Shown piece by piece: positions 9,085 to 17,013 of a stretch of DNA of 64,000 nt (its first letter is position 1; every line of letters begins with the position of its first letter). The stretch is from the NCBI RefSeq assembly GCF_009735625.1, contig NZ_CP046244.1, positions 2,170,001 through 2,234,000 of the forward strand, given 5' to 3'. The notes beneath the pieces were generated by a model, which worked only from the letters and a program-made list of their open reading frames with translations, was not told the origin of the DNA and did not search any database. The position numbers and the translations under genes are program-made. This stretch comes from Moorella glycerini (GTDB taxonomy: Bacteria > Bacillota > DSM-521 > Neomoorellales > Neomoorellaceae).

Positions 9085-9105
9085 GTAATTGGCGAGGTGA
9101 TTAGT

Positions 9106-9363
9106 GTGGAGTATAAATATCGTACCCAGCTTTACCTTGATGCAGAACAGTATCAATTTTTAAAGGAGCGTGCCGCCAGTTATAATATCAGCATGGCTGA
9201 GGTAGTGCGGCAATTGATAGCTAAGGAACAAAACAAACAGGAAGAGATCGACCCTGAGGACCCTATCTTTCACCTGGGGCAGAAAAGTATTTCTACCGGG
9301 CGTAGCGATGGCTCGGTAAATCATGATCGTTATATCTACCGGCAACATTATGGGGACAAGTGA
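9106..9363 (+). CDS. Ribbon-helix-helix type antitoxin (85 aa)
   Basis: Small DNA-binding antitoxin. After the GTG start the protein reads EYKYRTQLYLDAEQYQFL and continues with a helix-turn-helix-like SYNISMAEVVRQLI, the arc/CopG ribbon-helix-helix layout. GTG 9106 was chosen because the promoter's -10 box lies over the earlier ATG and a GCGAGGTGA site precedes it. The PIN-domain gene starts just after its stop. It should neutralise that toxin and repress the shared promoter. Confidence 0.72.
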   Translation: MEYKYRTQLYLDAEQYQFLKERAASYNISMAEVVRQLIAKEQNKQEEIDPEDPIFHLGQKSISTGRSDGSVNHDRYIYRQHYGDK

Positions 9364-9364
9364 T

Positions 9365-9808
9365 ATGCAGCAACAGCAGGGTGGGAAGAAAGAGCTTCTC
9401 TTCATCGCTACTTCGGCCTGGATTGCCCTTTATGATCAGGACGATGCTTTCCATAAAGATGCGGTCAGTTTTTTTACCCCTGATAATCTTAGGGCAAGAA
9501 AGCTTATCCCTGTAACTACCAATTTTATTTTTGACGAAGTGTATACTTACTTTTGCCGGAACCATAGTGCGGCTGTCACAATAGGGCAGTCATTAAAAGC
9601 AAGCAAAATCCTTAAACTCTTGCGCATAGAGGAAGCTGATGAAGCCAAAGCCTGGGAAATAGCGCAAAAGTATGCTGATAAGGATTTTAGCTATACGGAT
9701 TGTACCAGTTTCGCTGTTATGCAGAGATTGAACTGCCATAAAGCTTTCGCCTTTGACAATCATTTCCGCCAGATGGGGTTTGAGGTTTTTCCTGCAGCAC
9801 ACGGGTAA
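9365..9808 (+). CDS. PIN-domain (VapC-like) toxin, first catalytic Asp replaced (147 aa)
   Basis: PIN-domain endoribonucleases hold three or four acidic residues that bind magnesium. Visible here: the N-terminal strand ELLFIATSAWIALYD, a Glu in FIFDEVYTY, then DFSYTDCTSFAVM and AFAFDNHF near the end. In the first motif the usual Asp (DTSAW) is Ala15 (codon GCT instead of GAT/GAC). The catalytic site may therefore be dead or weakened. ATG 9365 follows GGGGAC 7 bases upstream; in-frame ATGs at 9323 and 9350 overlap the antitoxin and lack a ribosome site. Family assignment is secure; activity is doubtful. Confidence 0.78.
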   Translation: MQQQQGGKKELLFIATSAWIALYDQDDAFHKDAVSFFTPDNLRARKLIPVTTNFIFDEVYTYFCRNHSAAVTIGQSLKASKILKLLRIEEADEAKAWEIAQKYADKDFSYTDCTSFAVMQRLNCHKAFAFDNHFRQMGFEVFPAAHG

Positions 9809-9880
9809 CGTGCATTGAGCATGGCGTATCACCAGCGCCGGCAGTCGATTCTTGACTTGCGAGGGTGGGTTTGTGGGGAC

Positions 9881-9919
9881 AATTATGGCCAGCCCGGAGT
9901 TAAAGGGCTGGCCATAATT
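9881..9919. terminator. 15-bp perfect inverted repeat after the PIN toxin
   Basis: AATTATGGCCAGCCC (9881-9895), 9-base loop, then the exact reverse complement (9905-9919). The outer AT part and GC-rich core would form a strong hairpin in RNA from either strand. The following bases are only moderately T-rich, so it may be a bidirectional terminator or a binding site. It lies 21 bases before the left end of the insertion sequence. Confidence 0.5.
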
Positions 9920-10071
9920 ATTATGGCTTTCTTCGTGAGGCCCGAGTTCGACAGTTGCTAGGCAAAAATGGCTGCTTTTCAGATGAAGAAACCTTATAAA
10001 TCAACGTTTCCCGCTCTTGGGAGAGCTCAAAAATCAAAAATCACATAGGCACACGATTCCGGAATTAGAGC

Positions 10072-10101
10072 TTGATGGCTATGTAGTACATGCGCTATAA
10101 T
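10072..10101 (+). promoter_or_regulatory. Transposase promoter inside the IS, close to the start codon
   Basis: TTGATG (10072-10077), 18-bp spacer, TATAAT (10096-10101). Transcription would begin about 6-8 bases after the -10 box, at or next to ATG 10108, giving an mRNA with almost no leader. The upstream in-frame ATG 10090 lies partly before the -10 box and cannot be the start from this promoter. Confidence 0.65.
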
Positions 10102-10107
10102 ATAGAC

Positions 10108-11790
10108 ATGTACATAAGAACTATTTCCCGCAAAAACAAGGACGGCTCTGTTGTCCGTTATATCCAGCTTGCCCACAACGTCTGGGACCCCCAAGCCGGC
10201 TATCCGAAAGCCAAAGTACTATTCAACTTCGGCCGCGAAGAGGATGTAGACCGGGAAGCCCTGGTCCGCCTGGTAAAGAGTATTACGCGTTTTTTGGGAC
10301 CGGAAGAGGTTTTGCGCACCCAAGGAGAGTTAAACGGCAGCACTCCCCTGAAATTTGTCTCCAGCCGGCCTATGGGCGGCGCCTGGGTATTAAACGAACT
10401 GTGGAACCGGCTGGGTATTAGCGACGTTTTAGTCAGGTTGCTGGCCAAACGTAAGTTCCAGAATCCGGTCGAACGGGCCATCTTCGCCATGGTAGCCAAC
10501 CGGGCTTTGCACCCGGCCAGTAAACTTAAGACCGAGGATTGGGTCAGCCACGACGTTTTCATTCCCGGCCTCCCGGAGGTACCGGTGCAACACCTTTACC
10601 GGGCCATGGACTTCTTACTGGAGGCTGCGGAAGAGATACAAAAGGATATCTTCTTCGCCGTGGCCCACCTCTTTAACCTGGAAGTAGATCTCCTGTACTT
10701 CGATACCACCTCCACCTACTTTGAAGTGGAAGAGGAGGATAATCCGGAGGACCATAAGCAGCACCTTCGGCGTAAAGGCAACTCCAAGGACCACCGGCCG
10801 GATTTACCGCAGGCTGTAATCGGCCTGGCGGTCACCAGGGAAGGCCTCCCAGTACGCTGCTGGGTCTGGCCCGGGAACACCGCCGATATGGCGGTAATCG
10901 AGCAAGTCAAAAAGGACCTGGTGGGCTGGCAACTGGGCCGGGTCATCACCGTTGTCGACCGCGGCTTTGCTTCGGAAGATAACCTTCGCTACCTCCAGCG
11001 TGCCGGTGGCCACTATATTGCCGGCGAAAAGATGCGCAGCGGCAAAGAAACCGTAGAAGAAGCCCTGACCAGACCGGGCCGCTACAAAACCGTCAAAGAT
11101 AACCTTGAAGTCAAAGAAGTTATCGTCGGCGACGGTGAAAAAAGGGTACGCTATATCCTGGTCCGCAACCCCAAAGAAGCAGAAAAAGACAGACTTGAGC
11201 GGGAGAAAATATTGACCCGCCTCAAGGAAGAACTAAAAGCCATCGGCGACCTTAAAGGCGAACCCCATACCAAAGCCTGCTGCCAGCTTATCGCCCATCC
11301 CACCTATGGCCGCTATCTCAAGACCGACAAGAAAGGGCAACCGTATATCGATATGGCCAAGGTGAAAGCCGAAGAAAAGCTGGACGGCAAATACCTGTTA
11401 CGGACCTCGGACGATACTTTAAGCCCGGAAGACGTGGCCCTCGGCTACAAGCAGCTTCTCGAAGTAGAAGACGCCTTCCGTACCATGAAACAGTCCTTAG
11501 AGCTGCGGCCTATTTATCATCGCCTGAGCGACCGCATCCATGCCCATGTCCTCCTGTGCTGGCTGGGACTGCTCCTAATCCGGGTAGCTGAAACGAAAGT
11601 GCAGGATAGCTGGCGGAACATCCGCCAGACCCTGGAACGCATGCACCTGGGCGAATTTGTTGGTCCTGAGGGCAGGATACTCCAAAGGACGGAAACAACC
11701 CCGCCACAGCAGCATATCTTCAAGACCCTTGGGATAAAGGAACCGCCGCAAATAATCGCGGTCGAAACAAAGGCCAGAAAGGGTCCCTAG
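10108..11790 (+). CDS. IS1634-family DDE transposase (560 aa)
   Basis: Cuts and joins the ends of the surrounding element. The acidic triad of the IS4 superfamily is visible: Asp in LYFDTTSTYFE (about residue 202), Asp in VDRGFASEDN (about 290), and Glu in the C-terminal LLEVEDAFRTMKQSLELRP (about 458), followed by the RPIYHR and HAHVLLCWLGLLL segments typical of IS1634/IS1549-type enzymes. The frame is uninterrupted. ATG 10108 was preferred over 10090 because of the promoter position; no ribosome site precedes either, consistent with weak or leaderless translation, as is common in insertion sequences. Confidence 0.9.
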   Translation: MYIRTISRKNKDGSVVRYIQLAHNVWDPQAGYPKAKVLFNFGREEDVDREALVRLVKSITRFLGPEEVLRTQGELNGSTPLKFVSSRPMGGAWVLNELWNRLGISDVLVRLLAKRKFQNPVERAIFAMVANRALHPASKLKTEDWVSHDVFIPGLPEVPVQHLYRAMDFLLEAAEEIQKDIFFAVAHLFNLEVDLLYFDTTSTYFEVEEEDNPEDHKQHLRRKGNSKDHRPDLPQAVIGLAVTREGLPVRCWVWPGNTADMAVIEQVKKDLVGWQLGRVITVVDRGFASEDNLRYLQRAGGHYIAGEKMRSGKETVEEALTRPGRYKTVKDNLEVKEVIVGDGEKRVRYILVRNPKEAEKDRLEREKILTRLKEELKAIGDLKGEPHTKACCQLIAHPTYGRYLKTDKKGQPYIDMAKVKAEEKLDGKYLLRTSDDTLSPEDVALGYKQLLEVEDAFRTMKQSLELRPIYHRLSDRIHAHVLLCWLGLLLIRVAETKVQDSWRNIRQTLERMHLGEFVGPEGRILQRTETTPPQQHIFKTLGIKEPPQIIAVETKARKGP

Positions 11791-11950
11791 TAACACGCGC
11801 CCCAAAAGCCGAACCCTGAAACCCTTGCGCGACAAGCTGTTGCGCTTATTATTCACCTAGCAACTGTCGAACTTGGGTGAGGAGAATCACTACAAATTTT
11901 TTCGTCCTACAAAATGCCTTGCAAGGGACGAGTAAAGAACTCTTTTAATC

Positions 11951-13120
11951 CTACCTATTCAGCATAGCCTTTCCTTCTTTTACCTCCACTCCCGTACCCA
12001 GCTTCTGGCTTAAATCGCGCACTTCGCTAAGGATTGTGGCCGCATCTTTCCCTTCCGCCTGGCGCGGTTGTTCTTCCACGATCTGCACCGGCAATATTTC
12101 CGCCTGCTGCCAGCCTTCCTTTGCCACCTTTATTTTTAGCAGCAATCCCTGGCATGTCTCCCGCGACCAGTTTTGATCCATGATAAAATTGCCCAGGCTG
12201 TAGGCGATGAGGCTGTCTTCGTATATTTCCAGTCCCTGGAAGACGTGGGGGTGGTGGCCCAGGATGATGCCGGCGCCGGCTTCCACCAGGCGGTGGGCTA
12301 TTTGCCGCTGTTCAGCCGCCGGGGTGCGCTGGTACTCGGTACCCCAGTGCAGGGAGACGATGACCAGGTCCACCCGGGGTTTAAGTTTTTGAATGTCTTG
12401 GCAGATATCATCCACTAGGTAGGCATTGTTAACTACCAGGGGGGCGACCCCGGCCTGTGTGGCCGTGGCCCGGAAACGGCGCGGGTATTTGTGGCTCCAG
12501 TAGATATCGGCCATGTCGCTGTAGCCCAGGAAGCCCAGGCGGACACCATTAACCTCCACCATGGCCGGCTCCCGGGCCTGGTCCAGGTCCCGGCCGCCGC
12601 CGAAATAGCGGATGCCTGCTTCTTTTAGCAGGTCCATGGTCTGCAGGAAGGCGGGCGTGTCATAGTCCAGGATATGGTTGTTGGCGATATTCATAACGTC
12701 GAAGCCGCCGTCCTTTAACACCTGAATGGCTTCCGGCCGGGCGCGGAACCATATGCCCTTGCCGGGAATTTGTTTGCCGGTGGTGGCCAGGGGGGCTTCC
12801 AGGTTACTAAAGGTCAGGTCGGCATTCCTGAGGGTCGGACCCAGTTTGGCCAGGGGATAGGCCAGCCCCTGGGCTTGCATGAGCCGGTCAACTTTACGGG
12901 CCAGCATGACATCGCCTACTGCCGCCAGGGTGAGAGGCCCGGGCGGTGGCGGCGGAGGCGGTTGGGAAGCGGTGGTAGGGGTTTCTTCCGTGGCCCGGCC
13001 CGGCTGCCGGGGTTGCAATCCTGGAGAAAGGCCGAAATGTAGTCCAAAATAAAATGGTACTATCGTCATTAAAATGAAAAAAATAGTCGCCAGCACCCAT
13101 TTTTTCGATCCCACCGGCAA
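11951..13120 (-). CDS. CapA/PgsA-family metallophosphatase-fold protein (389 aa)
   Basis: Cell-surface protein of the family named after poly-gamma-glutamate capsule protein CapA. It has an N-terminal membrane anchor (about residues 8-30), a Pro/Thr-rich linker with a run of seven prolines (about 56-62), then the calcineurin-like domain. In order: AAVGDVMLAR, FSNLEAPL, ANNHILDY, SLHWGTEY and LGHHPHVFQG, the metal-binding motifs of the family. No capBC genes are nearby, so it is probably a stand-alone surface phosphoesterase-like protein of unknown substrate rather than part of a capsule operon. It is transcribed away from the next gene. Confidence 0.85.
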   Translation of the reverse strand: MPVGSKKWVLATIFFILMTIVPFYFGLHFGLSPGLQPRQPGRATEETPTTASQPPPPPPPGPLTLAAVGDVMLARKVDRLMQAQGLAYPLAKLGPTLRNADLTFSNLEAPLATTGKQIPGKGIWFRARPEAIQVLKDGGFDVMNIANNHILDYDTPAFLQTMDLLKEAGIRYFGGGRDLDQAREPAMVEVNGVRLGFLGYSDMADIYWSHKYPRRFRATATQAGVAPLVVNNAYLVDDICQDIQKLKPRVDLVIVSLHWGTEYQRTPAAEQRQIAHRLVEAGAGIILGHHPHVFQGLEIYEDSLIAYSLGNFIMDQNWSRETCQGLLLKIKVAKEGWQQAEILPVQIVEEQPRQAEGKDAATILSEVRDLSQKLGTGVEVKEGKAMLNR

Positions 13121-13440
13121 ATCTCCTCTATTATCGTTTTGGACCGGGACGAAACACTTTTAATTTTAGCATAAAACCCGGCACCAATATAGAACTTTTC
13201 GCTGGTAGCGGGATTAAATGGGATTAGTTTTTACCGGGGCGAATTGCATCCCGGAGGTCAAGTGAGCATTAAATTTTAAAACGGCCGATGGACAGGTGGG
13301 TGGAGACTTGCTAAAATAAGGATAAAGTTATTAGCAGTGGTAGAGTTGGCAATAATGAAGGATAAAATTAACACTTTTGAAGGGCTAGTACAACCGATCG
13401 CTGAACTCTTAAAAAATTATGTAACAGGGAGGTAATATAA
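13121..13440. other. 320-bp divergent intergenic region
   Basis: Lies between the starts of capA (minus) and the metallo-hydrolase gene (plus) and must hold both promoters. I see AT-rich stretches (for example around 13305-13340 and 13405-13425) but no pair of boxes good enough to call. A GGGAGGT ribosome site precedes ATG 13441. No ORF, hairpin with T-run or repeat stands out. Confidence 0.5.
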
Positions 13441-14112
13441 ATGCGCTGGTTAGGACATGCGAGTTTTTACCTGGAAACCCCGGCGGGGGTGCGGCTGGTG
13501 ACCGACCCTTATGGACCGCAGGTTTCGCCGGCAGCGCCAGTGGTCACGGCTGACGTGGTGACTATATCCCATGAGCATTTTGACCACAATTACCTGGATA
13601 ATATCAAGGGCAACCCGGAAGTCTGGGGGGGTTTGACGCCTGATGGAGACTGGGCAATAGTTGATCATACCTTCAAAGATGTCCGTGCCTATACGGTACC
13701 TACATACCACGACGATGCCGCCGGCGCCAAACGCGGTAAAAACGCTGTTTTCGTCCTGGAAGTGGGGGATTTACGCCTGGCCCACCTGGGTGACCTGGGA
13801 CATGCTCTCAATGATGAACAGGTGCAGAGAATTGGCTGGGTGGATGTATTGATGATCCCTGTGGGCGGGTACTTTACCATCGATGCCCCTCAGGCCTGGC
13901 AGGTAGTGGCGGCACTGAAACCGCGGGTAGTCCTGCCCATGCATTACCTGGTCCCGGGTATGCAGGGTTTCCCCATTGCCGGGGTTGATGAATTTACGGC
14001 CGGCCGGGCCAATGTGCGCCGTTTAGGGGAGGGGAAAATCGACCTACGGCCGGAGATTTTACCACAGGAAACGGAAGTCTGGGTCTTGGCGGCCAGCCAG
14101 CCGCGGGTTTAA
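13441..14112 (+). CDS. Metallo-beta-lactamase-fold hydrolase (223 aa)
   Basis: Zn-dependent hydrolase of the UlaG/UPF0173-like group. The start MRWLGHASFYLET, the metal motif SHEHFDHN (HxHxDH, about residues 41-48), HLGDLGH (about 119) and the late LPMHY histidine (about 164) are the family signatures. The length is short, as usual for this group. ATG 13441 follows GGGAGG. It stands alone between a divergent gene and a TA module, so context does not suggest a substrate. Confidence 0.85.
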   Translation: MRWLGHASFYLETPAGVRLVTDPYGPQVSPAAPVVTADVVTISHEHFDHNYLDNIKGNPEVWGGLTPDGDWAIVDHTFKDVRAYTVPTYHDDAAGAKRGKNAVFVLEVGDLRLAHLGDLGHALNDEQVQRIGWVDVLMIPVGGYFTIDAPQAWQVVAALKPRVVLPMHYLVPGMQGFPIAGVDEFTAGRANVRRLGEGKIDLRPEILPQETEVWVLAASQPRV

Positions 14113-14164
14113 CCTGGTAGAGGAGATGACTCCAGATCCCCGCCATTGGACTTTGATATACCCC

Positions 14165-14192
14165 TTGATCTTTATGGGGGAAATGTTAGAAT
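14165..14192 (+). promoter_or_regulatory. Candidate sigma-A promoter for the mazEF-like operon
   Basis: TTGATC (14165-14170), a 16-bp spacer and TAGAAT (14187-14192), ending 33 bases before the antitoxin ATG. The spacing is one base short of ideal and the boxes are 4/6 and 5/6 matches. Confidence 0.5.
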
Positions 14193-14225
14193 GAAAGTAA
14201 CGGCAGACAAGAGGGAGGCGATAAC

Positions 14226-14486
14226 ATGGAACAATTACGTACGACAGTTAGGATGCCGACAGAGCTGCTCAAAGCTATTGAAGCAGTACGGGACCCGGAA
14301 GAGTTTCCGACCTTAAGCGATTTTGTGCGCAGGGCAGTTGAGAAGTATGTACGGGAATTAAGGCGCGCAAAAATCGCAGCCGAGTGCAAGCGGCTGGCAG
14401 AAGGAGAAAACCTGGTTACCCTTGCCGAAGCCGATTTAGCCGATTATGCAGAGCGAATGGCGCAGGCTGAAAGGGGTGAAATTTGA
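14226..14486 (+). CDS. Ribbon-helix-helix antitoxin of a mazEF-like module (86 aa)
   Basis: The N-terminus MEQLRTTVRMPTELLKAIEAV and the helix FPTLSDFVRRAVEKYVREL give the CopG/Arc ribbon-helix-helix pattern. The C-terminal acidic half (about residues 57-86) would bind the toxin. GAGGGAGGCGATAAC precedes ATG 14226. The stop overlaps the toxin start (TGATG), so translation is coupled. Confidence 0.8.
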   Translation: MEQLRTTVRMPTELLKAIEAVRDPEEFPTLSDFVRRAVEKYVRELRRAKIAAECKRLAEGENLVTLAEADLADYAERMAQAERGEI

Positions 14487-14815
14487 TGCCTGGCGAAGTG
14501 CCACGGCCGGGGGACATTTTCAGGGTAAGCCTGGAAGGAACCGGTCACATCTTGCGAGGACCGCATTACGGGGTGGTGGTTTCCGATGAACCCTTCAACT
14601 ACCTTTCGACGATAGTTATCGTACCACTTTCTACCGGCGCTAAACCTGCTACCTTCCGGCCGGAAATATCGTTTCACGGTAAGGTAACCAGGGCCCTGCC
14701 GGACCAACTCCGGGTTGTTGATAAAAGCCGGCTCAAAGAATACCAGGGCAGTGTGGCAGGCACTTCCTTTTTTTATGCCCTGCAAGAGGCGCTTAGGGAG
14801 CTATTTGCCTTATGA
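14486..14815 (+). CDS. MazF/PemK-family endoribonuclease toxin (109 aa)
   Basis: mRNA interferase fold. The N-terminal PRPGDIFRVSLEGTGH and HYGVVVSDEPFN correspond to the family's RGDIvWvdf and RPvlVisnd strands; VIVPLST and RALPDQLRVVDKSRL match the later strands, the last holding the usual D....D/K segment. The position after a small DNA-binding gene with TGATG overlap is the canonical antitoxin-toxin order. Its stop overlaps the yigZ start (ATGA), which ties a housekeeping-type gene into the TA transcript. Confidence 0.82.
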   Translation: MPGEVPRPGDIFRVSLEGTGHILRGPHYGVVVSDEPFNYLSTIVIVPLSTGAKPATFRPEISFHGKVTRALPDQLRVVDKSRLKEYQGSVAGTSFFYALQEALRELFAL

Positions 14816-15456
14816 AGAGTAAAGAAAAAGAAAGGCAGCCTGACGGCTTATCTGGAAAAAGTAGTGCTTCCATGGAGAATGGCGCTTCCTACCTTACCGT
14901 TGCCCGGGAAGCCACGGCCGAAATTAAAATCGAGCGTTCCCGTTTCATTGGCCACGCCCGCGAAGTAGATAATGAGGTGGCAGCCAGGGAGTTCATTGCC
15001 AGCATCCAGGCCGAGCACCGCCAGGCGACCCACAACTGCTTTGCCTACCGGCTGGGTACGGGTAAGCAGGAAATAACCTATTACAGTGACGCCGGCGAGC
15101 CCGGCGGTACGGCCGGGCGGCCGATTCTTGGCGCCATAACCAGCCTGGGCCTGACCAACGTGGCGGTAGTGGTGACCCGTTACTTCGGTGGCAAAAAGCT
15201 GGGGGTGCGGGGACTGATTGAGGCCTACGGCCAGGCAGCCCGCCGCGTCCTGGAAGAGGCGGGGAGTATCCGGCGGGTCGTGACCCGGGAACTCAAGCTC
15301 ACCTGCAACTATGCCGAACTGGACCGGTTGCTCTACCAGGTTCACAGCCACGGCGGGAAAGTGATAGAAACGGACTACGGCAGCGAGGTCCGGTTAAAGG
15401 TTGCCGTGCCCCTGTCGGCATGGGAGAAAATGCAAGGACTGATCGACAAAAGGTAA
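14812..15456 (+). CDS. YigZ/IMPACT-family (UPF0029) protein (214 aa)
   Basis: The N-terminal UPF0029 domain contains IERSRFIGHAREV, THNCFAYRLG and the diagnostic SDAGEPGGTAGRPIL and VVVTRYFGGKKLGVRGL (about residues 100-145). A C-terminal DUF1949 domain follows. Family members are thought to regulate translation or bind nucleic acid; the bacterial role is not settled. ATG 14812 overlaps the toxin stop; a second start, ATG 14872 (MENGASYLTV), would remove a non-conserved 20-residue extension and may be the real one. Confidence 0.88.
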   Translation: MKSKEKERQPDGLSGKSSASMENGASYLTVAREATAEIKIERSRFIGHAREVDNEVAAREFIASIQAEHRQATHNCFAYRLGTGKQEITYYSDAGEPGGTAGRPILGAITSLGLTNVAVVVTRYFGGKKLGVRGLIEAYGQAARRVLEEAGSIRRVVTRELKLTCNYAELDRLLYQVHSHGGKVIETDYGSEVRLKVAVPLSAWEKMQGLIDKR

Positions 15457-15485
15457 TTGACTTCAAGGGTGAAATGTAATACGAT
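15457..15485 (+). promoter_or_regulatory. Sigma-A promoter for the AbrB/PIN module
   Basis: TTGACT (15457-15462), 17-bp spacer, TACGAT (15480-15485), starting one base after the yigZ stop. Two copies of the palindrome ATCGAT (15492-15497 and 15513-15518) flank the ribosome site and may be the antitoxin's operator. Confidence 0.68.
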
Positions 15486-15518
15486 TAAAGCATCGATCAT
15501 ATTATTGGAGGTATCGAT

Positions 15519-15725
15519 ATGGAGGTAAAAGTATCCAGCAAATATCAGATAGTAATTCCCAAAGATGTCCGCGAACTCCTTAACATTAAAAAGGGGCAAG
15601 GCCTGGAAATGATAATCAAAGGTAATTCAATCAGCCTGGTGCCGGAAAAGCCGCTATCGGAATTAAAGGGCTTTTTAAAGGGGATGAAACTAGATGGAAT
15701 CCGTGATGAGGAGGAACGGTATTGA
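15519..15725 (+). CDS. AbrB/MazE-type swapped-hairpin antitoxin (68 aa)
   Basis: MEVKVSSKYQIVIPKDVREL is a near-textbook SpoVT/AbrB swapped-hairpin N-terminus (residues 1-45), ending with KGNSISLVP. The short C-terminal tail would contact the toxin. GGAGG precedes ATG 15519 by 7 bases. It pairs with the following PIN gene, overlapping it by 4 bases. Confidence 0.88.
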   Translation: MEVKVSSKYQIVIPKDVRELLNIKKGQGLEMIIKGNSISLVPEKPLSELKGFLKGMKLDGIRDEEERY

Positions 15726-16102
15726 TTACTATTGACTCCTGCGGGTGGCTTGAGTATTATACAGCAGGCCCGTTGGCGGAAGAATATGGTAAATATCTAA
15801 AGGATTTAAAGCAAATCATTACTCCTACTATAATAATTTACGAGGTCTATAAGAAAATTAAAAGGGAATACTCTGAAGCGGAAGCTCTGACGGCCATAGG
15901 CCCTATCCATAAAACCAGGTTAATTAGTCTGGATGCCCAGTACCTTATCCAGGCTGCCGACATTAGTTTGCAATACGGTTTGCCTATGGCTGATGCTATG
16001 GTTTACACTGTGACCAGCATGTATGGGAGTCAAATAGTGACAAGCGATAAGCACTTTAAAGGCCTGGAGATGGTAATTTACCTGGAAAGATCCAAAGGAT
16101 AG
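15722..16102 (+). CDS. vapC: PIN-domain VapC toxin (126 aa)
   Basis: tRNA/rRNA-cutting endonuclease fold. Catalytic acidic residues are in place: TIDSCGWLEY (Asp5), TIIIYEVYKKI (Glu), MADAMVYTVT (Asp) and VTSDKHFKGL (Asp). The start is TTG 15722, overlapping the antitoxin stop; no better start exists in frame. Unlike the PIN toxin near 9.4 kb, this one keeps the first Asp and should be active. Confidence 0.85.
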   Translation: MITIDSCGWLEYYTAGPLAEEYGKYLKDLKQIITPTIIIYEVYKKIKREYSEAEALTAIGPIHKTRLISLDAQYLIQAADISLQYGLPMADAMVYTVTSMYGSQIVTSDKHFKGLEMVIYLERSKG

Positions 16103-16171
16103 CCCCCTGTGCAAGTTCGCAGCCCTTTCCTGCCAAACTATATTTAAGTCCTTGTGAGGAAGGGTGGCGAA

Positions 16172-16888
16172 ATGGCCTGGCAATCCTGGTGGCGCAGGCT
16201 GGTAACTGGCGGGCAGTTAATTAAGGACAGCGCGCGATTTGCGAATAAGATCATGTTGACCCGGCTGCAGGATGCCGGAGATACTATTAAGAGAAAGGCA
16301 CTGGCGGCTAATGTGGCGGCCGCTGCCTGGCTCCGGGCAGCCTGGCAGGCCACCCGGGGCGAAATGCTGCGCACCTGGCAAGAACTCAAGCCGCTGCGCC
16401 TGCCGGCGGGCTGGCAGGCCCGGGTTTTACTGGGGGTGTTCATACTTACTATTTTAATTCCCGGTATCAATTACTACCTGGGCCGGCCGGCCCTGCCGCC
16501 GCCGGCGACCAAACCTTTGCCCGTAGCCGTCCGGGCTGAGGAAACCAACCTCCTGGCCCGGCTGGTGGCGGCCGAGGCCGGGGAAGAGCCCTATCCCGGC
16601 CAGGTGGCCGTAGTGGCCGTAGTTTTAAACCGCCTGCGGGACCCGGCCTTTCCCAAGACCATCCCCGGTATCATCTTTGAACCCTGGGCCTTTGAAAGCG
16701 TGGCCAACGGCCATTACTGGGAGGTACAGGTCCGGCCGCGGGATTATGCGGCTACCCGCGACGCTTTAAATGACTGGGACCCCAGCAACGGCGCCCTTTA
16801 TTTCTTTAACCCGGCCACAGCCACCAGCGCCTGGATCTGGACGCGGCCCCAGGTTACTCAGATTGGCAACCATATTTTCACCCGCTAA
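16172..16888 (+). CDS. sleB: Spore cortex/cell-wall hydrolase, SleB type (238 aa)
   Basis: The C-terminal hydrolase_2 domain (about residues 122-238) begins LLARLVAAEAGEEPYPGQVAV, which holds the catalytic Glu, and continues with VVLNRLRDPAFP, FESVANGHYW and LYFFNP, all SleB/CwlJ signatures. The N-terminal half is a cytoplasmic Arg-rich stretch and one membrane segment (about 89-106), rather than the usual peptidoglycan-binding domain, so it is a membrane-anchored variant. ATG 16172 is preferred over GTG 16154, since GGGTGG precedes it. SleB-type enzymes are restricted to spore formers. Confidence 0.85.
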   Translation: MAWQSWWRRLVTGGQLIKDSARFANKIMLTRLQDAGDTIKRKALAANVAAAAWLRAAWQATRGEMLRTWQELKPLRLPAGWQARVLLGVFILTILIPGINYYLGRPALPPPATKPLPVAVRAEETNLLARLVAAEAGEEPYPGQVAVVAVVLNRLRDPAFPKTIPGIIFEPWAFESVANGHYWEVQVRPRDYAATRDALNDWDPSNGALYFFNPATATSAWIWTRPQVTQIGNHIFTR

Positions 16889-16928
16889 GGATTTTAAAAG
16901 GCCGTTTCGCTTTTCCACTTAATGTCCT

Positions 16929-16962
16929 GGCGGTCTGCCCCCCCAGTATACCGCCTTTTATT
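16929..16962 (+). terminator. Candidate terminator after sleB
   Basis: GGCGGT (16929-16934) and ACCGCC (16950-16955) can form a stem with a 15-base C-rich loop, followed by TTTTATT. The long loop makes it a weaker candidate. Confidence 0.5.
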
Positions 16963-17013
16963 CCCTTTTGCGGCGCCAATCAGGCCGCCTGAGCGGTGCA
17001 GGAAAACGGGCTT

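Larger units (their letters stand above)
9941..11877 (+). mobile_element. Complete IS1634-like (IS4 superfamily) insertion sequence, 1937 bp
   Basis: Left end CCCGAGTTCGACAGTTGC continues TAGG (9941-9962). The right end (11856-11877) is its inverted copy with one mismatch in 22. The element is flanked by the direct repeat TGAGG (9936-9940 and 11878-11882), a 5-bp target duplication that fixes the borders. One intact transposase fills it. It landed between the PIN toxin and capA without hitting either coding region. Intact ends, a near-perfect repeat pair and an intact duplication suggest a fairly recent, possibly active copy. Confidence 0.93.
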
